DNA from: Nitrospirota bacterium
GTDB taxonomy: Bacteria; Nitrospirota; Thermodesulfovibrionia; Thermodesulfovibrionales; JdFR-88
Direction of reading: 5' to 3'
Assembly: GCA_014874185.1 (NCBI GenBank)
Contig: JACWAF010000013.1
Span: 24,854-88,853, forward strand
DNA: 64,000 nucleotides
Shown: in pieces, positions 8,589 to 16,125 of the stretch
Position numbering within the stretch: the stretch's first letter is position 1
Layout: every line of letters starts with the position of its first letter
Program-made: the position numbers and the translations under genes
Notes under the pieces: generated by a model
Database searches by the model: none
What the model was told of the DNA's origin: nothing
The model's input: the letters and a program-made list of their open reading frames with translations, nothing else

Positions 8589-8978
8589 TTACGCCTTTAC
8601 CGTCTTGCTCCCCTCGAATAGCTTGGAGAACTCCGGCGGGAGCTGTGCGCGTATGTCGTCTATCTCCCCTTTGGAGACGGCCTCGCCCACCACTTCCATT
8701 ACCACGCGGGCGTGGTAGACCGCCTCGGGGTAATCCACCCCCTCGCGCTCGGTCACGCGCTTGAAAAACTCGTTCAGACCGAATTTCTCCTTTTCTTCCA
8801 CCTGCCTCATATACCAGGCTATCTCAGTGGGCAGCTGGCTTGCCAGATCCTCCACCTCCTGGCCGAAGAGCCTCTCGGTCAGGGTCATGAGGGTGGCCCT
8901 GATGGCGGCAACGGCTTCGCCCTTTGAAGCCAAACGGGCGCGGTTTTGCACCTGGCCTACAAATTCGTCGTAATTCAT
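8589..8978 (-). CDS. DUF2267 protein
   Basis: A 129-residue soluble helical protein of the DUF2267 family. It begins MNYDEFVGQVQNRARLASKG, which is the typical family opening, and contains ATLMTLTERLFGQEVEDLASQLP and VYHARVVMEVVGEAVSKGEIDDIRAQLP, the two similar helical halves seen in this family. Function is unknown; members are often found with stress or envelope genes. GAAAGGGGGAACC upstream of the ATG is a good ribosome-binding site. It converges with apt and is monocistronic as far as can be seen. Confidence 0.85.
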   Translation of the reverse strand: MNYDEFVGQVQNRARLASKGEAVAAIRATLMTLTERLFGQEVEDLASQLPTEIAWYMRQVEEKEKFGLNEFFKRVTEREGVDYPEAVYHARVVMEVVGEAVSKGEIDDIRAQLPPEFSKLFEGSKTVKA

Positions 8979-9163
8979 ATGGTTCCCCCTTTCAGGATGA
9001 AGGCTTTCTCATTTAATTTTCAGGCCGCAAGTAAGTAGAGTCAAGGAGATTTGAGAGGGGCAATTTGGCCGGATGCGCTTGAAAAGGGTGCAATAGGGTG
9101 ATACAGATTCTAATAAGGCTTCGCCTGAATCCGTATATAATGTCAAATGCAGTTTAAACCAGG

Positions 9164-9748
9164 ATGGGTGGAATGTTTTCTGAAATGAGCCTTGAATCGT
9201 TCGTGGCCTCATATGGATATGCGGCCCTGCTGGTTGGGACCTTTGTCGAGGGTGAAACCATTTTAATTATAGGCGGCATATTCGCCCAGCTCGGATACCT
9301 GGACCTCTACGCCGTCATGATGATAGCCTTTGCGGGCAGCTTTTCTGGAGACCAGGTCTCATTCGCCATAGGGCGCCTCAAAGGCAGGGACCTGCTGGCC
9401 AGGCATCCCAGCTGGGAAGACCGGGTGGACAGGGTTCACATACTCCTAGAACGCTACCATGACCTCATCATGGTCGGGTTCAGGTTCGTTTACGGCATGC
9501 GGATCATAACGCCTTTTGTGATAGGGATGGGCAGGCACATCAGGGCCAGACGGTTCATAGTGCTCAATGCGATAGGCGCACTGCTCTGGTCGGTGGCGAT
9601 CTCCATGGGCGGCTACCTCTTCGGGCATGCGATTGAAAAGGTGACGGGCGGCATCAAGCATTACGAGATCGCGGTCACGCTGGCGGTGTCGGCAGTGGGG
9701 GCCTTCCTGTGGCTAATCCACAAATTAAGAGGAAAAAGGAAATATTAA
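9164..9748 (+). CDS. DedA-family membrane protein
   Basis: A 194-residue inner-membrane protein of the DedA/SNARE-associated family; recent work on the family links it to lipid-carrier flipping and membrane potential homeostasis. VGTFVEGETILIIGGIFAQLGY near residue 25 and GSFSGDQVSFAIGRLKG match the conserved N-terminal part. FRFVYGMRIITPFVIGMGRH matches the F/G-R-hydrophobic-R motif, and a C-terminal membrane segment follows. The start could be 9164 or the ATG at 9173. The last codon and stop (TAT TAA) are made by MITE copy B: the TAA lies within the left inverted repeat. Removing the element and one TA would give AAA TAG, so the gene probably ended one residue earlier before the insertion. 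Confidence 0.9.
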   Translation: MGGMFSEMSLESFVASYGYAALLVGTFVEGETILIIGGIFAQLGYLDLYAVMMIAFAGSFSGDQVSFAIGRLKGRDLLARHPSWEDRVDRVHILLERYHDLIMVGFRFVYGMRIITPFVIGMGRHIRARRFIVLNAIGALLWSVAISMGGYLFGHAIEKVTGGIKHYEIAVTLAVSAVGAFLWLIHKLRGKRKY

Positions 9749-9944
9749 CAGTCTCATAATAGGATGCACTTAATTATTAGAAAATCCCTCCTAACCTACC
9801 CTTTGTCAAAGGGCCTTTACCAAAGGGAGGAATTACCCCTCTTTGGAACGGGGTCCCCTAAAAGTCGCAGACTTTTTGGGGTGCGGGTTGAGGGGCGAGG
9901 GGAGATTTTCCGGTCAAAAGGTCTGTTCAATTATGAGACCTTAA
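9745..9944 (+). mobile_element. MITE copy B, inserted in the dedA stop codon
   Basis: A 200 bp element with terminal inverted repeats TTAACAGTCTCATAAT (9745-9760) and the complement of 9930-9944. It is flanked by TA at 9743-9744 and 9945-9946. It is about 97% identical by eye to copy A (5500-5700), in the same orientation. Its first bases supply the present dedA stop codon. It contains no recognisable gene. Confidence 0.87.
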
Positions 9945-9986
9945 TAGCAGGCGAAAGGCGATGCCCCTGCCCTTTTCAGCTTGCCC

Positions 9987-11333
9987 TCAGGGCAGGACCG
10001 CTTCGAAGACGATACGGGGCCTGGCCGGTTCGCGGTCCCCTATCTCCACGCCGGAGAGAAAGACGTGCTCGGCCTCGGTGAGGGTTCCAGGACGGTTCGT
10101 GTGCAGGACTGCCAGCGGCTCCCCGGCCTTCACCGGGTCACCGGGTTTTTTCCCCAGCACGATGCCTGCGGCAAGGTCTATGCCGTCCTCCATCCTGCTC
10201 CTGCCCGCCCCCAGGAGCATCGAGGCGTGCCCCACACTGCGGGCGTCCAGCTTCCTGACGTACCCGGTCCATGGGGAAAGCACCGGCTTGAGGTTGACGG
10301 CCTTCGGGAAGAGCGAGGGATTGAAGGCGGATTCGGGGTTGCCGTGCTGGGCATCTATCATCTCCAGCAGCTTGGCGAAGGCGTCGCCGTGGTCCATGTA
10401 ATCGCGCACCTCGTCCTTGTATTTTTTTATGATATGCTCGCCCAGCCTCTGGGGCTCGGTCTCCTCGCTGACCGAATCCGACAGGTGCGCCATCCACGCG
10501 GCCAGAGTAAGGGTCAGCTCAAACAGGTCCGGGGCGCACGCGCCTTTCAGGGCGGAGATGCACTCTTTAATCTCCAGGCTGTTGCCCACCGCCCTGCCCA
10601 GCGGCGCGCTCATGTCCGTTATGAGGGCTATCGTCTTCACTCCCATGGAGTTTCCGATGTTCACCATAAGCCGGGCCAGTGCGCGCGCGTCGTGGATGTC
10701 CTCCATGAAGGCGCCGGAGCCGGTCTTCACGTCCAGGAGCAGGGCGTCTATCCCCTCGGAGAGCTTTTTGGACATCACGCTTGCCGCGATAAGAGGAATG
10801 GATTCGACAGTGGAGGTGCAGTCCCTGAGCGCATAAAGCCTCCTGTCGGAAGGGGCTATCTCTTCGGACTGCCCCATTATGGCGCAGCCCACAGTGGCTA
10901 TGCACTCCCTGAACTCCTCTATGCTCAGGTCCGTGCGGAATCCGGGTATGGAGGCCAGCTTGTCCAGCGTGCCCCCCGTATGCCCAAGCCCCCGCCCCAC
11001 TATCATGGGCATCTTCATCCCCATGGCCGCCATGAGCGGGGCCAGTATTATGCTGGTCTTGTCCCCAACGCCGCCGGTGGAATGCTTGTCAACCTTCACG
11101 CCGGATATGCCCGAGAGGTCCACCTTGCGCCCGGTATCCAGCATGGCCGAGGCAAGCGCAATCGTCTCCGGCTCGGTCATCCCCTTGTGATAAACGGCCA
11201 TAAGGAAGGCGGCCATCTGGTAATCGGGTATAGCGCCCGCCAGATGCCCGCTTATGAGGAACGATATCTCTTCCTTATGCAGTTCCCCGCCGTCACGCTT
11301 TTTCTTTATGAGGTCGACCGCGCGCATGGACAT
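9987..11333 (-). CDS. deoA: Thymidine/pyrimidine-nucleoside phosphorylase
   Basis: A 448-residue enzyme that phosphorolyses thymidine (or uridine) to base and (deoxy)ribose-1-phosphate. VDKHSTGGVGDKTSIILAP is the family signature for phosphate and substrate binding. MIVGRGLGHTGGTLDKLASIPGF, LYALRDCTSTVESIPLIAASVMSKK and LLLDVKTGSGAFM are further conserved blocks, and the C-terminal domain (AGRSRMEDGIDLAAGIVL) is complete. The thymidine-specific and broader pyrimidine enzymes (deoA, pdp) cannot be separated by eye. There is no Shine-Dalgarno; CATAAT ends 9 nt before the ATG, so a leaderless or very short-leader mRNA is possible. It converges on MITE copy B. Confidence 0.93.
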   Translation of the reverse strand: MSMRAVDLIKKKRDGGELHKEEISFLISGHLAGAIPDYQMAAFLMAVYHKGMTEPETIALASAMLDTGRKVDLSGISGVKVDKHSTGGVGDKTSIILAPLMAAMGMKMPMIVGRGLGHTGGTLDKLASIPGFRTDLSIEEFRECIATVGCAIMGQSEEIAPSDRRLYALRDCTSTVESIPLIAASVMSKKLSEGIDALLLDVKTGSGAFMEDIHDARALARLMVNIGNSMGVKTIALITDMSAPLGRAVGNSLEIKECISALKGACAPDLFELTLTLAAWMAHLSDSVSEETEPQRLGEHIIKKYKDEVRDYMDHGDAFAKLLEMIDAQHGNPESAFNPSLFPKAVNLKPVLSPWTGYVRKLDARSVGHASMLLGAGRSRMEDGIDLAAGIVLGKKPGDPVKAGEPLAVLHTNRPGTLTEAEHVFLSGVEIGDREPARPRIVFEAVLP

Positions 11334-11378
11334 CTAGTTTAGATTATGCGCCCTTTTACGTCAATCCGGTTTAATGAT

Positions 11379-11507
11379 TCAGCTAACAATGCCCAGGATG
11401 CCGATTATTACCAGGTACAGGGCCACTATGTAATTCAGAAGCCTCGGCACGATCAGAATCAGGATTCCCGTTATCAATGCCACTACCGATTGCGCGTGCG
11501 TGTGCAT
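11379..11507 (-). CDS. 42-residue DUF3096-type membrane protein
   Basis: A very short gene with an excellent ribosome-binding site (CAGAGGAGGCGGA directly before the ATG at 11505-11507). The product begins MHTHAQSVVALITGILILIV and continues PRLLNYIVALYLVIIGILGI. It consists almost wholly of two hydrophobic helices around a central Pro-Arg-Leu-Leu-Asn-Tyr turn. That pattern, ALI.GILILIVPRLLNYIVA, is that of DUF3096 proteins, small inner-membrane proteins of unknown function. It reads in the same direction as deoA, 45 nt upstream of it, but deoA seems to have its own -10 signal. Too short for routine gene finders, but the strong RBS and family-like sequence support it. Confidence 0.82.
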   Translation of the reverse strand: MHTHAQSVVALITGILILIVPRLLNYIVALYLVIIGILGIVS

Positions 11508-11547
11508 TCCGCCTCCTCTGTTTTTGATGATTACTAACAAGCCATTA

Positions 11548-11596
11548 ATTCCCGGTGCCAGGGCACTCAGACCCTGAGTGCTCGGGCACCGGGAAT
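11548..11596. repeat. Long inverted repeat upstream of the DUF3096 gene
   Basis: ATTCCCGGTGCC at the left pairs with GGCACCGGGAAT at the right, and the inside contains GCACTCAG/CTGAGTGC. This gives a nearly perfect stem of about 20 bp. It lies between two divergently read genes, so it could be an operator, an mRNA hairpin or part of the intergenic repeats. No homologous copy was seen elsewhere in the window. Confidence 0.6.
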
Positions 11597-11612
11597 CCTT
11601 CTGAAAACAAGA

Positions 11613-11662
11613 AAGATTCCGGTCAAAAATACGGGGCTAAAGCCCCTTGGGCCGGAATGAAA
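11613..11662. repeat. GATTCCGG...CCGGAATGA repeat, copy 2
   Basis: AAGATTCCGG and CCGGAATGAA bracket an inner hairpin GGGGCTAAAGCCCC. The same arrangement recurs at 33656-33706, and a shorter form lacking the inner hairpin is at 6983-7007. Downstream, 11663-11790 is strikingly AT-rich for this window and holds no gene. Confidence 0.75.
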
Positions 11663-11795
11663 CAAGATAATCATGCTTATGGACCTTTTAATAAAATTTT
11701 TCAGATATAAAATTCTGGTTGTAAATTTCTAAAAAAAAAATTAATAATATATTTATAAATAAATCCAGTTTTCATTTTTTAGAGAATAGCGGATT

Positions 11796-12680
11796 TTGAA
11801 AAAAGATCAGCAAAAAATAATTGTCCTTTTCTTCCTGATTGGCCTTGCGATCTGGGCTGTTGACTTCATATTCGATTCCTTCATCTTCTCGCATACGAAT
11901 TTCCCCAGTCCAAATGTATTCAGGGTCGGCCTTGAGAACTTCTATCTGCGCGACAAGCTCGTCTCCTTTCTGTTCAAACCCATGCTCATGGTTGTTATTT
12001 TCACAACCCTGGGTTTCATCATTTCCAGGTTCGCTTCCAATCAAAAAAAATCCGAAGCCGATTTGAGGAATGCCCTTTTGAGGATTGAAGAGGAGAAGAG
12101 GAAGACAGAGGCCATACTGGAGGCCATAGGCGACGGCATAAGCATCCAAAGTCCCGATTACCGGGTGATCTACCAGAACCGCATGCATAAAGAGGCCATA
12201 GGCTCTCATCAGGGGGAATACTGCTACAAGGCTTACCATAAAAGGGATGAAATATGCCCGGACTGCCCCGTTCAGATGACCTTTCAGGACGGGGAGATGC
12301 ATACGGTCGAGGAGACCGGCAGAACTCCCGAAGGCGAGCCGTTATATGTTGAGGTGACCGCCTCACCTCTTACGGACGCAAGCGGCCGGATAATAGCCGG
12401 CATAGAGGCGGTCCGCTACATAGGCGAGCGCAAGAAGGCCGAGCAGGAAAAAGAGCATCTCATAGCGGAGCTTAAGAAGGCCCTTTCCGAGATAAAGACC
12501 CTGCGCGGCCTGATACCCGTATGCGCCTGGTGCAAAAAGGTGCGCAACGACAAGGGCTACTGGGAGAGCGTTGAGGAGTACATACAGAAGAACTCGAATG
12601 CCAGGGTCACCCACGGGATATGCTCCGACTGCCTGAACAAGGCATACGAAGAAGAGCGCAAAAGAAACAGCAGCAGCTAA
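11796..12680 (+). CDS. Membrane PAS protein with C-terminal CxxC...CxxC module, no kinase domain
   Basis: About 294 residues starting at a TTG. Two membrane segments (IVLFFLIGLAIWAVDFIF near residue 9, and MLMVVIFTTLGFIISRF near 64) are followed by a coiled coil and a PAS domain (about 100-210). The PAS contains the Cys pattern YCYKAYHKRDEICPDCP seen in some redox or metal-sensing PAS domains. After another coiled coil comes a C-terminal module with LIPVCAWCKKVRNDKGYW and HGICSDCL, four cysteines placed like a zinc site. This module often ends sensor proteins in related bacteria but has no known function. No histidine kinase, GGDEF or methyl-acceptor domain is present, so the output route is unclear. 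The upstream region is very AT-rich. Transcription is rightward, away from deoA. Confidence 0.8.
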   Translation: MKKDQQKIIVLFFLIGLAIWAVDFIFDSFIFSHTNFPSPNVFRVGLENFYLRDKLVSFLFKPMLMVVIFTTLGFIISRFASNQKKSEADLRNALLRIEEEKRKTEAILEAIGDGISIQSPDYRVIYQNRMHKEAIGSHQGEYCYKAYHKRDEICPDCPVQMTFQDGEMHTVEETGRTPEGEPLYVEVTASPLTDASGRIIAGIEAVRYIGERKKAEQEKEHLIAELKKALSEIKTLRGLIPVCAWCKKVRNDKGYWESVEEYIQKNSNARVTHGICSDCLNKAYEEERKRNSSS

Positions 12681-12809
12681 GACCTTTTAAACCCCGGCTT
12701 TTTTCGAAAGAAATTTCTTTATTTATTGAGCCTCCCTGGACCCAAATCTGGTAAAATATCAGGGTATGCCGCTCTGGGGCGGTTTCAATGCGGCAGTTTT
12801 GGAGGGTAA

Positions 12810-13838
12810 ATGTTTCGAAAGCAGTTGCCCCTTATAGCCGGCATCAGCCTGACGGTGGCGGCCGTGTATGTTTCGGTTCAGCTTTTCCTTCCCGTTGACC
12901 GGGAGAGGCCGCCGGTTGAAATGCTTATAAAAGAGGGAATGAACTTCAGGCAGGCCACCAGCATGCTTGCGCAAAAGAACCTGATCCGGGATGCGGCCCT
13001 GTTCAAAATCCTGGGGAGGCTTACACGGGCCGACAAGCACCTTATGCCGGGCTACTATTCCATAGACGGCTCGATGACCCCGTGGCAGATATTCAGGCTC
13101 TTCAGGGACGGCGATTACCTGAAGACCGAGGTGACCGTTATTGAGGGCGACTGCCTGGAGGACATCAGGGCCAAGTTCGCCGCCAAAGGGCTTATAAAAC
13201 CTGACGAATTCGATAAACTTACCCATGACAAATCGTTCATCGAGTCCCTGGGGGTTGATGCGCCTTCGCTGGAGGGCTATATCTTCCCGGACACTTACAG
13301 GTTCCCGAAGGGGATATCCCCCAAGCGGATGATAGAGATGATGGTGGAGAGGCTTTTCGATACCTATAACGGGCAGCTCAGCCAGAGGGCCAACGAGCTT
13401 GGCCTCAGCATGAACAGCGTTATCACCCTGGCATCCATAATAGAGAAAGAGGCCGCCATGGACTTCGAGCGGCCGCTCATATCGGCGGTGTTCTACAACA
13501 GGCTTAAAAAAGGGATGCCCCTTCAGGCGGACCCTACGGCGGCTTACGGTTTGGAGCCGCCACATACCCCCGTGAGCAGTTGGGACATAAAACAAAAAAC
13601 AAAGTACAATACTTATAAAATCCGGGGGTTGCCGCCGGGACCGATAGCCTCGCCGGGGCTTCAGTCCATCAGGGCCGCCCTTTATCCGGCCAAGGTGCCG
13701 TACTTGTATTTCGTATCCAACTACGACGGCACGCACACGTTTTCTGTCACTTACCTGGACCACAGGCGCGCCATAGAAAACGCCAGGCTGAAACTTGAGG
13801 CCTCTTTTGCAAACGGGACCGGGAAAGATGAGAAATAA
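12810..13838 (+). CDS. mltG: Endolytic murein transglycosylase MltG
   Basis: A 342-residue membrane-anchored enzyme that cleaves nascent peptidoglycan strands and so sets their length. One N-terminal membrane segment (LIAGISLTVAAVYVSVQLFL) is followed by a LysM-like region and the YceG/MltG catalytic domain. Conserved blocks include LEGYIFPDTYRFPKG, SVITLASIIEKEAAMDFERPLISAVFYNRL (with the catalytic Glu in IIEKEA) and PLQADPTAAYGL. The C-terminus carries SPGLQSIRAALYPA-like sequence and YLYFVSNYDGTHTFS, typical of the family. GGAGGGTAA is the ribosome-binding site. The stop overlaps the ispG start by 11 nt, so mltG, ispG and panC are probably co-transcribed. Confidence 0.94.
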   Translation: MFRKQLPLIAGISLTVAAVYVSVQLFLPVDRERPPVEMLIKEGMNFRQATSMLAQKNLIRDAALFKILGRLTRADKHLMPGYYSIDGSMTPWQIFRLFRDGDYLKTEVTVIEGDCLEDIRAKFAAKGLIKPDEFDKLTHDKSFIESLGVDAPSLEGYIFPDTYRFPKGISPKRMIEMMVERLFDTYNGQLSQRANELGLSMNSVITLASIIEKEAAMDFERPLISAVFYNRLKKGMPLQADPTAAYGLEPPHTPVSSWDIKQKTKYNTYKIRGLPPGPIASPGLQSIRAALYPAKVPYLYFVSNYDGTHTFSVTYLDHRRAIENARLKLEASFANGTGKDEK

Positions 13839-14883
13839 GAGAAAGACCAAGGTCGTCCGGGTAGGGGCCGTTCCGATCGGCGGCGGAAACCCTGTTGCCG
13901 TGCAGTCGATGACCAAGACCGACACCCGGGACCCGGCCTCCACGCTGAGACAGATAAGGGGCCTTCAAAAGGCTGGCTGCGAGATTATCAGGGTTGCGGT
14001 GCCGGATGCCGAGGCCGCGGCCGCCCTGGGAAAAATAAAAAGGGGCTCGCCCATCCCGGTGATAGCCGATATCCACTTTGACTGGCGGCTGGCCCTTGAG
14101 GCGATACGGCAGGGGGTGGACGGGCTGAGGATAAACCCCGGCAACATCGGGGCCGAATGGAAACTGAAAGAGGTAGTTGCTGCGCTCAGGGACCGGCCCA
14201 TCCCCGTGCGGGTGGGCGTGAACGCCGGCAGCCTTCAAAAGGACATCCTTAAAAAATACGGCCATCCCACGGCTGAGGCGCTGGCCGAAAGCGCCCTGAG
14301 GGAGATAGAGCTTCTGGAGAAGCTGGACTACCGGAACGTGAAGGTCTCCCTCAAGGCCTCGAACGTGCCCGTGACGGTGGAGGCTTACAGGATCTTCTCC
14401 AGAAAATCAAATTATCCCCTGCATATCGGCATCTCTGAGGCGGGCCCCCCGGGCGTGGGCATCATAAAGAGTGCAGTGGGGCTTGGCATCCTGCTTGAGG
14501 AAGGCATAGGGGACACCATCCGGGTGTCTCTTACCGGAAACCCCGCCGAGGAGGTAAGGGTGGCCTGCCAGATACTGCAGAGCCTTGGGCTCAGGCAGGG
14601 GCCTGAGATAATCTCATGCCCCACATGCGGCAGGACCACCATAGATATTCAGCGGCTTGCCGCTGAAACGGAAAAGAGATTAAGGGCAGTGCACAAACCC
14701 GTGAAGGTGGCCGTGATGGGATGCGTGGTGAACGGCCCCGGCGAGGCGATGGAGGCGCATTTCGGCATCACCGGCGCCAACGGTATGGGCATGCTCTTCA
14801 AGGACGGGAAAGTGATAAGGAAGATGAAAGAGTCCGAACTTCTGGACGCATTGATGAAGGAGATTGAGGCGTGGAGACCATAA
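13828..14883 (+). CDS. ispG: 4-hydroxy-3-methylbut-2-en-1-yl diphosphate synthase
   Basis: A 351-residue [4Fe-4S] enzyme of the MEP pathway that reduces methylerythritol cyclodiphosphate to HMBPP. The TIM-barrel part has VAVQSMTKTDTRDPASTLRQI and GIIKSAVGLGILLEEGIGDTIRVSLT. The C-terminal domain carries the cluster cysteines in SCPTCGRTTIDIQ and MGCVVNGPGEA. It has the shorter, non-plant arrangement. The ATG at 13828 lies inside the end of mltG (GATGAGAAATAA) and fits the family N-terminus; an upstream in-frame start would overlap mltG further and adds non-conserved sequence. The panC GTG lies 13 nt before this stop, so translation is likely coupled. Confidence 0.96.
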   Translation: MRNKRKTKVVRVGAVPIGGGNPVAVQSMTKTDTRDPASTLRQIRGLQKAGCEIIRVAVPDAEAAAALGKIKRGSPIPVIADIHFDWRLALEAIRQGVDGLRINPGNIGAEWKLKEVVAALRDRPIPVRVGVNAGSLQKDILKKYGHPTAEALAESALREIELLEKLDYRNVKVSLKASNVPVTVEAYRIFSRKSNYPLHIGISEAGPPGVGIIKSAVGLGILLEEGIGDTIRVSLTGNPAEEVRVACQILQSLGLRQGPEIISCPTCGRTTIDIQRLAAETEKRLRAVHKPVKVAVMGCVVNGPGEAMEAHFGITGANGMGMLFKDGKVIRKMKESELLDALMKEIEAWRP

Positions 14884-15728
14884 GGCTTCCAAGGGTGATG
14901 ATGGATACGGCCTGGAAAGAACGGCTGCACGGAAAGGGGATCGGGCTGGTGCCCACGATGGGCGCCCTGCACGAGGGGCATCTCTCCCTCATTCGCGCGG
15001 CGAGGGCCGAAAACGATATGGTTGTGGCCAGCATATTCGTGAACCCGATGCAGTTCGCCCCGGGCGAGGACCTGGAGAAATATCCAAGGGACATGGCCGC
15101 CGACATGGAAAAACTGAAGGCCGCCGATGTGGATATCCTCTTTGCCCCGGAGGCCGCGTCGATGTACCCGAAGGATTTTTCAACCTCGGTGAGCGTGCGC
15201 GGGATATCGGGCAGGCTATGCGGGGCCTTCAGGCCGGGGCACTTTGACGGCGTGGCCACAGTGGTTTTAAAGCTCTTCAACATAGTGCAGCCCGCGAGGG
15301 CATATTTCGGATTGAAGGACTATCAGCAGACGCTTGTGATAAGAAAAATGGCGAAGGACCTGGACCTGTCTCTGGAGATTGTCCTCTGCCCTACCCAGAG
15401 GGAGGCGGACGGGCTTGCGATGAGCTCCAGAAACGCGTATCTTTCCGGTAGCGAGCGCGCCGCGGCCCCCGTGCTCTACAGGGCGCTCAGGGAGGGGGCG
15501 GCCGCAATCAGGGATGGCGAGAGGAAGACCGCCCCGGTAAGGGAAAAGATCCATTCCGTGCTCAGGTCAGAGCCGCTTGTAAACGGGATACAGTATGCCT
15601 CGGCCTACGATCCCGAATCTCTGGAAGAACCCGAAAAAATAAAAGGGAACTCCGTTCTCCTGGCCGCGGCCATAAGGATCGGGGCGTGTAGATTAATAGA
15701 CAACCTGATTCTTAATGATTTAAAATAA
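14871..15728 (+). CDS. panC: Pantothenate synthetase
   Basis: A 285-residue enzyme joining D-pantoate and beta-alanine with ATP. PTMGALHEGHLSLIRAA is the HIGH-type nucleotide-binding motif. SIFVNPMQFAPGEDLEKYPRD, CGAFRPGHFDGVATVVLKLFNI and YFGLKDYQQTLVIRKMAKDL are standard family blocks, and AMSSRNAYLS is the KMSKS-like loop. The GTG at 14871 has AAGGAG 8 nt before it and overlaps ispG by 13 nt; the ATG at 14898 is a weaker alternative. The other pantothenate genes (panB, panD, panE) are not in the window. Confidence 0.96.
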   Translation: METIRLPRVMMDTAWKERLHGKGIGLVPTMGALHEGHLSLIRAARAENDMVVASIFVNPMQFAPGEDLEKYPRDMAADMEKLKAADVDILFAPEAASMYPKDFSTSVSVRGISGRLCGAFRPGHFDGVATVVLKLFNIVQPARAYFGLKDYQQTLVIRKMAKDLDLSLEIVLCPTQREADGLAMSSRNAYLSGSERAAAPVLYRALREGAAAIRDGERKTAPVREKIHSVLRSEPLVNGIQYASAYDPESLEEPEKIKGNSVLLAAAIRIGACRLIDNLILNDLK

Positions 15729-15732
15729 AGTC

Positions 15733-16068
15733 ATGCTGAACAGGGTCTACATACAAATCCTTGATAACCCCACGCATTGGGCGCTGGAGACGGAGAAATT
15801 CGCCGAGCCCGTGCAGAACCAGATAATCACGGAAGAGCTTAAAAGCGACCTAAATTACAACTATCCCTCCGTGGTCTCGGTGGAGTATATAGACCTCTTC
15901 AGCGACAGCGAAGAGAGTTTTCCCGAAATAAGAGACCTGCTTCAGCAAGGGCTGATAAACGCACCGGTTGTGGTCATAAACGGCGTGCCCAAGATCCACG
16001 GCGGCATCCCGGCCTCCCTCATCAAGACCGAGGTGGAGAAGATCATCTCCTCCGGGCCATTGCACTAG
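15733..16068 (+). CDS. Small hypothetical protein, possibly thioredoxin-fold
   Basis: A 111-residue soluble protein I cannot name. It begins MLNRVYIQILDNPTHWALET and ends with a segment NAPVVVINGVPKIHGGIPAS followed by a helix. The latter resembles the cis-Pro loop and last strand-helix of thioredoxin/glutaredoxin-like proteins (P-V-V-x-I-N-G), and VSVEYIDLFSDSEESFPEIRDLL fits the preceding helix. No CxxC motif is present, so it is unlikely to be a classical disulfide oxidoreductase. It follows panC by 4 nt and probably belongs to the same transcript, which ends at the hairpin at 16071-16109. Confidence 0.65.
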   Translation: MLNRVYIQILDNPTHWALETEKFAEPVQNQIITEELKSDLNYNYPSVVSVEYIDLFSDSEESFPEIRDLLQQGLINAPVVVINGVPKIHGGIPASLIKTEVEKIISSGPLH

Positions 16069-16070
16069 AC

Positions 16071-16109
16071 CAAAAAAGGGCGAAGAATTAAAAATCCTCC
16101 GCCCTTTTT
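16071..16109. terminator. Bidirectional intrinsic terminator
   Basis: AAAAAAGGGCG on the left pairs with CGCCCTTTTTC on the right around an AT-rich loop. The stem is bordered by an A run and a T run. It sits between the convergent genes ending at 16068 and 16126 and would stop both. Confidence 0.82.
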
Positions 16110-16125
16110 CTTAAATGGGAAATAA

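Noticed and set aside
9981..11342. A 453-codon open frame opposite deoA, on the plus strand
   Set aside because: It mirrors deoA almost exactly, has a composition rich in His, Gly and Arg as expected of an antisense frame in GC-rich DNA, and shows no family motif.
12759..13943. A 394-codon antisense frame opposite mltG and ispG
   Set aside because: Shadow of two real genes.
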